This document shows, one piece after another, positions 55,010 through 64,000 of a stretch of 64,000 nucleotides of DNA. Below the pieces are notes generated by a model. It was not told the DNA's origin, searched no databases, and saw only the letters and a program-made list of their open reading frames with translations. The stretch is from Lasiosphaeris hirsuta (Eukaryota; Ascomycota; Sordariomycetes; Sordariales; Lasiosphaeriaceae). The first letter of the stretch is position 1, and each line of letters opens with the position of its first letter. The DNA is taken from contig JAUKUA010000007.1 of assembly GCA_030549175.1 (NCBI GenBank), positions 558,001 through 622,000 on the forward strand, in the 5' to 3' direction. Both the position numbers and the translations under genes were made by a program.

Positions 55010-56150
55010 GTAGGCAGCTTGGCATGGGAGCTGGACCGTCATGCGCCAAACATCGCCCGAGAGTGAGGGTATTTACGGCCTAGTCCTTCACCTTCACAAG
55101 GCATGCCATGGCAACTGGTCCCGCCTTCTCCAGAGAACCGACCACGAAGATCTGGTCGGGCCCTCCGATGTTGACGCCTTCTTGGAGTACGCGGCTCAGT
55201 TCCTCGCTCACCTGGGCAACTACTATGTAGGTGACGCGCTCTAGTTCCCTGTTGGGCTCTTCTTTTTTGCAACCATCCAAGTCTATTTGCACCCTGCGAT
55301 CGTTTGGTCGCAACACAGAAAATCAGAGGCAGTGTTACTAACCATGTGGAATTGGGGCGTGGGCGATAGGAAAGCTGCCCCGACAGTCTCAACGAACGTC
55401 CTCCGCAAGATGGCTAGTATTTCCCCCGAGGCCGCGGCTACACTTGAGCGAATACTCGATCAGGTGGTTACCACCCCTCCCTACACTCTCGGTTTCCCAA
55501 GCAAGACGGCTCAGTCCTCTTACTACATTGGCGATGAGCCCATCTCGAGGGAAGATGTTGCCATGGTCACCAAGGTCATGGAAAAGCACGGGATCTGGCC
55601 CGAGAACACAAGAGTGCACAAAACCATGCAAGAACACAAGCCTGTCTTCGAAATCCTTCAGGCTACCTCCGAGATCTCGGGTCCATCCCTGCTGGAGAGC
55701 GACTTCCCGAAGCTACATTCAAGATCATACGCGGAGATCACGCGGCCGAGTTGTCCAAGATTTGTGAGGAGCTCCAGCACGCGGCTGACTGCGCCTCAAA
55801 CGATACACAAACAGCCCTGATGCATGAGTACATCGAGTATTTTCGCCATGGAGATGTAGAGGCCTTCCGTAGCGCTCAGAAAACCTGAGTTACAGACACC
55901 TCGCCAAAGGTTGAGCACATTATTGGCTTCGTGGAGACGTACCGGGATCCAGCAGGAACATTGCGAATGGGAAAGCATGGCCTCAATCTCAGACCCGAAG
56001 GAGACGAGCAAGCTAAACGGACTAGTGCAGAATGCAACAAAGTTCATTGGGTTGCTGCCCTGGGCTGTACCGGGCGAGAATCATGGAGAAGGGCCATTCG
56101 AGCCCGATCTGTTCGATGCTCCCAACTTTATAATAGTTCACGGTTCGTGC
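55010..56150 (+). pseudogene. Truncated dipeptidyl peptidase III (peptidase M49)
   Basis: Pieces in shifting frames match DPP III in order. AAWHGSWTVMRQTSPESEGI and DAFLEYAAQFLAHLGNYY lie near 55015-55230. YIGDEPISREDVAMVTKVME and WPENTRVHK follow near 55525-55620. FKIIRGDHAAELSKICEEL is near 55715, IGFVETYRDPAG near 55925 and LLPWAVPGENHGEGPFEPD near 56050-56110. At least three frame changes and one stop intervene. The match ends before the HELLGH zinc-binding motif, so the catalytic site is absent. DPP III is normally a single-copy cytosolic housekeeping enzyme of about 710 residues, so this is probably a duplicated, decayed partial copy. Confidence 0.8.
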
Positions 56151-56432
56151 CCCTTCTTAGAGGTCATCTCAGGGTTGACATTGCTGATAATCCCATCATA
56201 AGCATTGGCCTTTTGCAACAGCACATTATTAAGTTAATATCTTTATTTATAACTAAGAAGTAACTTTCTTAAATGAAAAAGTCTTAAGATAAGAGAGTAA
56301 GTAACTCATATGCTCTATAAAATAAATTCTTTCTAGTAATAATTAGAGTTAATTAATTAATATCTTACCAAGATCAACGATAGGTAAGTACCAACTGCAG
56401 GAAGAATGGGAACTGTTCAAGTTCCTAATCTG
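56150..56432. other. AT-rich gap
   Basis: AT-rich, with TTAATTAATTAATAT-like sequence around 56345. No gene was seen. Confidence 0.5.
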
Positions 56433-56545
56433 TGACAGCGGTGGGATTCGAACCGACGCCCCATTACTTAGGCCAGGATCTGAGACCAGGATCATCAATT
56501 CAGAGGATCCGAACCTGGCGCCTTAGGCCACTTGGCTACGTTGCT
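56433..56545 (-). tRNA. Intron-containing tRNA-Leu-like gene, probably a pseudogene
   Basis: On the minus strand a D-arm typical of Leu/Ser tRNAs (AGCCAAGTGGCCTAAGGC), an anticodon stem CCAGG/CCTGG split by an intron of about 29 nt, a long variable arm and a T-arm with GGTTCGAATC are present in order. The acceptor stem has two A-C mismatches that would be G-C pairs if G had not become A, and the T-stem has one C-C mismatch. The loop appears to read CGG as anticodon, which does not fit Leu, so identity is unresolved. The damage suggests an inactive copy. Confidence 0.5.
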
Positions 56546-56800
56546 GTTTTGAATCGATGAGGTGATAGTAAGTTACCTTTCGCCAAAGGCCAAAATGCAG
56601 ATTTTTCAAGATGACTTGTTGGGAGGGGTAATTTTAAGTTGTAAGTTGTGAAATTTGGTGTTAGTCAAAGGCCGGTGTGAATAATGCACCACAAGTTCAA
56701 CAAACTGACAATGTCAACTTGAAGGTAGTGTTAAAGCACTGATGGTATTATTGTTACACAAACAAGGCAAGGCCTGTAGAAATACTAGACACAGGTGATT
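56546..56800. other. Non-coding gap
   Basis: No feature recognised between the tRNA-like gene and the aminotransferase 3' end. Confidence 0.5.
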
Positions 56801-56803
56801 GGC

Positions 56804-58273
56804 TTATAGCTTTGCAAGCCGGTGGCGGGGGGGCACCACCTTCGCACCGCCCGTCTTCCACTCCCCACTTAACAATCTCGCAGAAAGCTCCTTGAGGGTA
56901 GCCCCGGCCCAGGAAAAATCATCGATGTCGAGATAGACTTGAGCGCTAAGCCTCGTCCAAATCACCCCCTGAAAGAAGAAGGTCTGGAAATACGTGTCAT
57001 ATTCCTCCGCAGCAACAGCAAAGAGCCACAGCAGCGCGGGCTCGATATCTGCCACCGACAGGGTACCCTCGACATCTCTATCCTCTACGACGGGAATGGG
57101 AAGCCGCACATTCGCAAAGGCAGCCCCCCACCGCAAACTCCCGCTTTTATTGTCCAGGACCTCGGTCCCCAGAATACGGGCAACTATATCGCCGCCTTGG
57201 CGGGCAATACGCGCACAGTAGGCGCGGATAGCGCCCTCGCCGCCGCACACTTCGTCGCGGAAGCGCAGAGCCTCGGGTATGAGGAGGTACGGCGTCGTGT
57301 CCACGGTGGCGAGGTCCTTGAATAGCTCGACAAAGTAGCTATTTGTGGATTTGGAGGGCCGAAGCTCGGCGTTGAGGAAGCCGTGGGAGGTGGGCAGGGC
57401 CGTCTTGAAGAGGTGTTGGTTGGCAAAGGGGACGTAGAGAACGGCGCAGCCGCGGGGAACAAACAGCCACCTTTGTCTGGATTAGAACAGCTCGCAACCC
57501 CTGAGAAAATTGCGGTTGAAGAAAGGGGCGACATACTTGTGCAAATTGGTGACAAGGAAGTCGGGCTTCAGGGTCCCGGTATGCGTCATGTCGAGATGGC
57601 CAATTGCATGGGCGCCATCGATGACACTGAGGATGCCCAGTTCCTTGCATGCTTTCACAATGCGCTCCCACGGGATGCGCACTCCAGGGCGTGAGGCAAT
57701 GGTGTCGAAGACAGCCGCCCTCACGCGATGCCCTTCCCCGGTGAGACGCTTGGCGGTGGCCTTGAACAGCTCGACGAGGTCGTCATCCTCAATGGGGTAC
57801 TTGATCGAAATGCCGTGTCGGCGGACTGGTGTGGTCTCCTCCAAGTGCTGGATAACCTTGAGGCAAGCAGAGTAGATTGTTGCCGGATAGACAATTACAT
57901 CCCCCTTTTCATAGACGAGGTTGCGCAGAATGGTGTTAACTCCGGTGGTGGCGTTGGGGATCAGGACAAGCTCGTCAACGTGGGCGCCCAGGAGCGGTGC
58001 CACAAGAGCGCGTGACTCTCTGAGACGTTCGGGGTAGTCAAACCGATAGGTTATGCACTCGCGCTCCTCCCAGTCTTGCAGCACCTTGAAGCGGCGCTCG
58101 AGAACAGAGCGTGGGAAGGTGCCGAATGAGCCATGGTTGAGTGGCGTGTAACTTGGTGCAAAGTTGAAAAGCCGGCGCATCTCCCTGCCAAAGGCGACGC
58201 GACCTCCTGGCGTCACCGCTCTGTCTGCCTGGGACTTACTCCCAGTGTTGTGGGAGATCTGTGTTGTCGACAT
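56804..58273 (-). CDS. PLP-dependent class V aminotransferase, isopenicillin-N-epimerase-like (2 exons)
   Basis: Coding segments 58273-57537 and 57470-56804, 467 residues. The ATG at 58273 sits in ACCATGTCG; an in-frame ATG at 58375 is also possible. Motifs: LNHGSFGTFPRSV at the start of the fold, LVLIPNATTGVNTILR (phosphate-binding area), then VIDGAHAIGHLDM with the Asp/His that contact the cofactor ring. NLHK carries the Schiff-base Lys right at the intron donor (GTATGT), followed after the intron by WLFVPRGCAVLYVP. The acceptor may be AAAG at 57471 (direct HKW join, favoured) or CAG at 57477 (adds two residues). Such fungal enzymes act as cysteine desulfurase-like, epimerase-like or lyase-like enzymes; the substrate is unknown. 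TGGGTGTTG is repeated in the 5' leader (about 58281-58311). The gene looks intact. Confidence 0.85.
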
Positions 58274-58712
58274 GGTGACGGTGGGTGTTGATGGGTGTTG
58301 GTGGGTGTTGGCAACGATTGAAGTCGGCGCAGGACTGGAACAAAGCAACGTCCTTTTATTTACCACGGGTAGCATGGATTCAGGTTGTTCATCCAACGAG
58401 CAAAGGTGTGGTCTCCCTAGACCCCTCTCCCCGATCACACCAGTCCCCGCCACTCTCGCGCAACGCTCCGTCCCGGTCCCGGTCCGACAATATGACGCTC
58501 CCGTTGGCTCCTGCGGGTGCTAGTTCCGGCCCACGCTTCCCCACATCGGGGTTGGATTCGCCCGACATACAAGGAAACCACCGAATTACCCTGACCTGCA
58601 TGGCCTGCATGGATTAGGTAGTGCATTTAGGGAGACTGAGCAAATGTTGGCAATGTAAGAAACTACACGTTTAAAAGCCCAAGGGGATTCACCTCAGTGT
58701 CCCCGCAACAGC

Positions 58713-60321
58713 TCAGAGCCCCGGTTGACGCTTCCACTTCTCCTCCCACCCGCGAAAGAAAGGGCTCTCGTCCAAGGTCCCAATCTCCCAGTCCTTCGGC
58801 ACAATGCCCTGCTCGACCTGCTCAGCAGCCCACTTTTGCAGCGCTTCTGTGGCCACACGCCTGACATTGTCCACACACTTGTAAGTAATCAAGTTCTCCT
58901 TGCCCTCCTGCAGCACCTTAAGCAGTAGCGCCGGGATGTACGGCTCATCCCGCAACTCCTCCAACGGCGTAAAGATCGCCTTGAAATTAAACACCACGGC
59001 CCCGCTTAACGGCAACCGCCTCAACGTCTGCGCATCGCACCGCAGCTTCAGATCCCCGACGGCCAACCGCTCCGGGTCGCGCGCAAACGCGCTGCGGCTC
59101 CAGTCGGCCTCGATCTCGGGCGTCGTGAACATGGCCTCCCAGTCCTCGATGGACCACGAGCAGCGGTTGACGGGCGCGTCGGTGCCCATCTTGCTGAACC
59201 AGCGATCCATGCTCATGGCCATGCGGTCCGCGTCGGGCACCTCGGCGTGGATGGCCCGCAGCGGCTTGTCGCGGTGCTGCCCGATGTGCCACCCCACCGA
59301 CGAGCACACCATGGCCGCGCGCAGGTAGTAGAAGCCGTCGGATTCGTTGCGCAGCATGATGGCGTAGTCCTCGGGCACGTTGTCAAAGAGCACGCGGAGG
59401 GGCGGCGTGGTGGTTAGGTTGGTCGTCGTGTTCAGGAGGCGGTTGTGGAACACGGTGTTGGTGTTTGAGAGGGAGAAGTGCTGCGGGTACCGCCGGCAGA
59501 GGAATTGTAGCAGCATTTCCATGAGCTCGCGGGCTGCCAGGTCGGCCCCGGGGCCTTGGAAGAAGATGCGCGAGCTGTGTTCTTCGAGCAGGTTGAGCCG
59601 TGCCTTCATGGTCTTTTCGTAGTTCTGCTCCAGCTCCACCCACCAGTCGGGCTCAAACTTCATGAGGGCTGCCCGGATATTAGTTTTTGTATCACAGGCT
59701 CTAATCATCATTGTCCTCACCCATGTGCTGGTGGTATCCCCAGCGAAAAGGGCGATATGGCCGGAAGGTGGCCTTGGAAATGTCCCATGTTGGGCTGACG
59801 GGCTCGGGATGACGGATACCGGTCAAGATGGAATAGTCTGGGAACCGCCCGATGGCCCTGATCTCTTGGGCCGAGAAGCCTGTTGGGGTGTACTGGTCAT
59901 CTCGTCCCAGATCGCCCTTCGCGATTGTCGGAAGTGCTTTCGATTTCAGTGTCTCGGGGGGGATCTCCACGTCGCCGAGAGACCTCTCAGTCTTGATGAG
60001 ACTGGCTAGAACATGGCGCCGCGAGGGCGGAAACTGGAGAATATGCGGCCGTGTCTTTTCGTTGGTTACATGTACTTTTGTGGCGCGAGAGGTGAAGTAG
60101 CGCCCAAAGATCCCGAGGATGACAATTGCGAGAAGAAAAAAGACTCCGGAACCTGCAGCTGTGGCTGTAATAGTGTGACCAAACCTGACAGTTTCGTACA
60201 ACGACTTCAAAGAAGCGTCCAACCCGGCAGATCTGTCCGTGGTCATGTTTACAGCTTTGATGAAACTCGTCGAGATGAATCCTGGGGACTCTGCGGCGTT
60301 GATTATTGATGCAGCGATCAT
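58713..60321 (-). CDS. Membrane-anchored DUF3445 protein (heme-dependent oxidative N-demethylase-like; 2 exons)
   Basis: Coding segments 60321-59721 and 59668-58713, 518 residues. The 53-nt intron (GTGAGG to GGCAG) splits a codon after base one. A single helix lies at about residues 58-78 (GVFFLLAIVILGIFGRYF). The DUF3445 domain follows: FRPYRPFRWGYHQHMALMKF, WVELEQNY, the helical FLCRRYPQHF, then AAMVCSSVGWHIGQH, IHAEVPDAD and RCSWSIEDW. It closes with LRRLPLSGAVVFNFKAIFTPLEEL. Known DUF3445 proteins include a heme-dependent dimethylamine monooxygenase-type subunit and fungal proteins of unknown role. It lies 440 bp upstream of the aminotransferase on the same strand, which may reflect a shared pathway. 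A later ATG (60246) would still include the helix. Confidence 0.82.
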
Positions 60322-60329
60322 TAATGGGA

Positions 60330-61499
60330 TACTATGGGTAATGGCGGTGCGGGGAAGCTACGCTGTTGGTTGCGCGTGAGGATCAGAACGGCGAGCATCA
60401 TCACTCGGATCCCCAATCCAAACTCAGTTGGGCATGTGAACCCGGCGATCTAGCCTCTTATTGGATTAGATGTCCCCAACTATGCCCGATCTGAGACGCT
60501 GTGCTGTCCGGAATTGCCAACAAATATTAACCCCACATAGGCACCGATAAGAGTGTTCAGGAATGGGGGGTTATTATCTTCCGACGCTACGCCCGGGATT
60601 CGTCTGCTCGCATCCGACAGGATGGGGGTGGGGGAGCCATTGGAGGTCCTGAATACTACCTGCATTCCACTATCACAACTAGAAGGTAACTATTGATGCT
60701 CATACGGCGTCTCCTTGTTGCTCTCGAGGGCCGATTTGACTGTACGAGGGCCCAATGCAAGAGACTTGGACAAGGAAAAACAGATGTACTAATCTACACA
60801 TACCAAAGAGAACAGAGAGTGGAAAACTTTTCTTTAAATGCTGTATCGGAGGTGCTATGACTGATGATTGCCAAGCCAGGTGTGCCGCCAAATGTAGGCG
60901 ATTAGGGGAGAGATGAGAGGCTGTGAGAAGTAGCGTTAGAAAAGTCGCATGGCCATCAAAAAGGACCAAGGTAGGCTCACAGGTAATGGAAAAAGTTGGA
61001 GCAAGTAAGGTGAAACAGCAACGAATTGTTCCTTCCTTTTCGCCAGCTTGGCTGCAATCCTAGTGACAACCCCGCGACTTCGCACCGTGTCAAGTTGTGC
61101 CTGCTCTTTCTACCGTGACGTTTGCATATGCCTAGGTCGTTCAGGTCGTTCAACCTGGCCACATCTCATTTCTTTTTGCCATTTTGGGGTTTTGGTCTCT
61201 TGCAGCCCCTTGCTTCAATTCTAACCGCCCGTCAGGGTTCCTTCGGCGTCGCACAACGTCCCATACCTACATCTCCTTCTCTACCATGATTGGTGCTGAG
61301 GAAACATGAAACAGATTAACCAATCACATCATTGATGTGTTTAACCCCGCCATCACGTCGCTGCCGGCAGCGCGGGGAGCGTTTCGCTCAACTTAATCCC
61401 TCGTCGAGCATTGCTGCGTACCTTTCGGGCACTCACCCCCGGCCTACCGACATCTCTACCCTGTGGAATACGCCAGGTGACGCAAAGTCGTGAGCAATT
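60330..61499. other. Intergenic region between the DUF3445 and HET genes
   Basis: Divergent promoter space for the two genes plus about 1 kb without recognisable content. Short frames at 60480-61162 are motif-free. Confidence 0.5.
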
Positions 61500-63898
61500 A
61501 TGGGGCAACCTCCTTCACCACCACCCATCCGGCGGCGCCGATCCTATTCGTCCGGGGAGGTTGACGTCGGTGAACGCAGGGTGATTCGGAGTATGTGCCT
61601 TCCTTCGTATCTGCCTTATGGATCAACCAGTTTGACGTAGAGTTACTAGATCGTCCTACTGTGAGCAGGCGGGTCATCCCTTCACCAACGCCCGTTAGAC
61701 GATATCGTTCCCTCAGTAGGGCGGGTTATGACTATGACGATGATCCCGGACGTCCCTACGAACGTGGCGTGACCCAAGAACTTGAAGTCGGGGTTGATAC
61801 TGATGTATTCCGAGAACGTACGAGTATGAGGATTGCCCCGTCTCCTCCTCCCTTGCACCTTCATGTTCCTGCTCCTGGCCCCCGACCGTATCATCATGCC
61901 ACAAGATCGCCCGGAGACACGCCGCCTCTGCGACCCCTCACTCCGTCAAGGACGCATCTCTCCCCGCCCAAAGACATTCGATATCGTTCCCTACCGTCCC
62001 GCGGACGTCACGGTGACTCTTCTGACGACTTGTCAGACTCAAAGACAACCCGGACATCCCCGTCGCGCGGGTCGTGGGGGGGCACGCTGGGGGAGAAGGG
62101 ATTCTACCGTTACAGTAGGCTCGGGCCAGACGAGTTCCGGCTCGTGAGACTCCTCCGACGCACCAAGACGGCGATCAAATGCGAAATCATCCACGAATCC
62201 CTCCTGGCGCCCCCAAGGTACGTGGCCATTTCGTACGCGTGGGGCGACGCCGGCGACACGCGCAAGATTATGCTGGAGGGCAGCAGCGTGCCCATACCCG
62301 TCAGCCTATACGGCGCCCTAGAAGCCCTACGCCAGAGGAAAGAGGACGTGCTGGTCTGGGTGGATAAGCTCTGTATCGACCAGGATAACCACGAGGAACG
62401 TTCCGAGCAGGTGCGGCTCATGACAAATATCTACGCCAAGGCCGAGTGCGTCCCCATCTGGCTCGGCGCCGAGGCTGACGACAGCTCGCTAGGCATGCTC
62501 TTTCTCTCCACCCTTGCGGACACGGGGGGCTCGCCAGAACAGGTGGGACGTCTACTGGTACCCAGCAGAAAACGCGAAATCGAGGCCGTGGCTTCGCTGT
62601 TCGAAAGGGACTACTGGAGTAGGCTCTGGGTGGTGCAGGAGGTCTTCAATGCCAAGGCCATCCGAGTCTACTGCGGTACTTCCCCTAGCCTCGGATACCG
62701 CGCCTTCGTGGACGCGTCCGTCGCCTTCCGGTCGAACCGGGAGCTCCTGAACACCTTCTTCCCTGCCAATTCCGTTCGAGGAAGGAGCGGAGCTTCGCTA
62801 CGCAGCCAGTTCTCAGTGTCCCAAGTGCTGGTGCACCAAGGGCCGGCGGGCTTTCCCGACTTCCGCCTGTTCAAAGACGCCCACTCCGATGGGTCCATTC
62901 TCCTCGATGCCTTACGCGCGTGCCGTAGGAAGCTGGCCACCGAACCTCGAGACAAGGTCTTTGGGATCCTTGGTGTGCTGCCGCAAGAGATCCGCGACGA
63001 GTTCCCGCCCGACTACAACCTCTCCGCCAAAGACGTCTACACCGATATCGTCGACTACCTCCTCACAACAACCGGCCGCCTGGATGTTATCTGCGAGGCA
63101 ATCCACTTTCCTCTCCACACCAGCGCCGTCACTAGCAGCCTACCATCGTTCGTCCCAGACTGGTCCCACATCCCTGAAACGTCGTCGCTAGCGCAGAAGC
63201 ACCTCTTCTCGGCTTCCGGCAAGACGGCGGCCAGTTTCAAGTTTCTCGACGAGAGGCACAACAGGTTGGAAATCTCGGCCGTCTATCTCGACACCATCAC
63301 CAGCTATGGCGTCGCCGTCGGCACGCTCTGCACGCTGACCGACTATCTGATGGCCTTTATCCAGTGGCGGGCCCTGCTCCTCGGCACCATTGACACCGAC
63401 GGCGACGAGGACTACAACCTCCGGGTCCAGGAAGACTTCTGCCGGACCCTATGTCTCGACCAAGTCCCCAGGGAGTGGGACACCAAACCCGGTCAGTGGC
63501 CCCGCATCGTGTTCCACCTATTCGCATCCTTCATCCGCGAGCGGCTGCCGCGGCTGCCGCTCGACAGGGAGCTGCGGGCGTGTTTGGACGACATCAAGGT
63601 GGATATGGACCCGGGGCTGCGCCGCGGCTTCATCCAGGACCATTTCGGCCAGCGGATGATGGGGCAGTGCTTCTGCCTGACCAAGGGCGGCCTAATGGGC
63701 ATGGGCTCGGGCTTCATGGCGCTGGGCGACAAGGTGGTGGTGCCGCTGGGCTGCGACTCTCCGGTCCTGCTGCGCCCCGAGGGCAGGCACGGCGAGTACC
63801 GCTTTGTCGGCGACATATATATCCATGGCTACATGCGTGGACGTGCCATGGAGCCGTTGCGGCGCGGAGGCAGGGCAGACAAGTATGTCCTTCACTGA
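61500..63898 (+). CDS. HET-domain protein, 782 aa (2 exons)
   Basis: Coding segments 61500-61590 and 61641-63898. The 50-nt intron is GTATGT to CGTAG, phase 1. The first exon begins MGQPPSPPPIRRRRS. About 200 residues of Pro/Arg/Ser-rich, disordered sequence precede the HET domain (about residues 200-380): FRLVRLLRRT, YVAISYAWGDAGDT, VWVDKLCIDQ, VPIWLGAEADDS, RLWVVQEVF. DKVFGILGVLP follows, and the carboxy module (MGSGFMALGDKVVVPLGCDSPVLLR, YRFVGDIYIHGYMRG) is complete. This makes it a typical long HET protein with an unusually long disordered leader. GC content is high and no lesion was found. Partner or trigger unknown. Confidence 0.87.
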
Positions 63899-63916
63899 GG
63901 CCTGCTCTTCCCCGGA

Positions 63917-63980
63917 TATTGCGCTGGGTATTGCGCTGGGTATTGCGCTGGGTATTGCGCTGGGTATTGCGCTGGGTATT
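63917..63980 (+). repeat. 12-bp tandem repeat, five copies
   Basis: TATTGCGCTGGG repeated five times starting at 63917, just 3' of the HET gene stop, with a partial sixth copy. A multiple of three, but outside the reading frame. Confidence 0.95.
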
Positions 63981-64000
63981 TGCGATGAGTTCCATCGCAG

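Noticed and set aside
63714..63995. Minus-strand frame coding repeated Asn-Thr-Gln-Arg units.
   Set aside because: Produced by the 12-bp tandem repeat and the antisense of the HET gene.
1..64000. CRISPR arrays, bacterial operons, riboswitches, rRNA.
   Set aside because: No spaced direct repeats or conserved RNA elements were seen, and the DNA is clearly fungal.

Overview
The window is nuclear DNA of a filamentous ascomycete (Pezizomycotina, probably a Sordariomycete; the species cannot be read from the sequence). The signs are short GT-AG introns of 42-117 nt, HET-domain genes, fungus-specific families (2EXR, fungal ubiquitin-like domain, DUF3435, fungal F-box), Copia/Gypsy LTRs, and many decayed genes whose stop codons often fit C-to-T or G-to-A change, as expected after repeat-induced point mutation (RIP). 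Most open frames longer than 60 codons are shadows.

Layout. 0-11 kb: a spliced secreted, single-pass membrane protein (1774-2666), a decayed DUF3435 tyrosine recombinase (the Crypton / Starship-captain family) truncated next to an LTR, a small membrane protein, a MULE relic and a broken 2EXR gene. 11-16 kb: two oppositely oriented solo LTRs whose flanks look swapped, as after an inversion, enclosing a broken fungal ubiquitin-like gene; then an intact HET-ankyrin gene. 17-25 kb: a three-exon secreted metalloprotease, a 774-aa membrane protein, a dead Tc1/mariner transposase and a secreted beta-propeller protein. 26-35 kb: an F-box gene with one in-frame stop, a 705-aa HET protein between two Gypsy-type LTRs, a GH10 xylanase scrap and an intact secreted carboxylesterase. 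35-44 kb: relics of an AAA ATPase and an NLR-like gene, a BTB gene broken at a G10 run, a near-perfect hairpin, and a 993-bp DNA transposon with perfect 8-bp target duplications. 44.6-51.2 kb: a four-exon, 1668-aa CHAT-protease/STAND-like gene, divergently paired with a 311-aa gene of possible pore-forming (gasdermin-like) type. 51-56.6 kb: decayed sequence, an NLR amino-terminal relic, a truncated dipeptidyl peptidase III and a mutated tRNA. 56.8-64 kb: a class V aminotransferase, a membrane-anchored DUF3445 protein and a third HET gene.

Taken together this is an accessory, repeat-rich region. Three HET genes, a CHAT-STAND gene with a divergent partner and several NLR-type relics point to allorecognition and programmed cell death. 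The best candidate for a little-described system is the divergent CHAT/possible pore-former pair at 44655-51188. The secreted hydrolases and the metabolic pair near the right end look like ordinary genes between the unstable parts.
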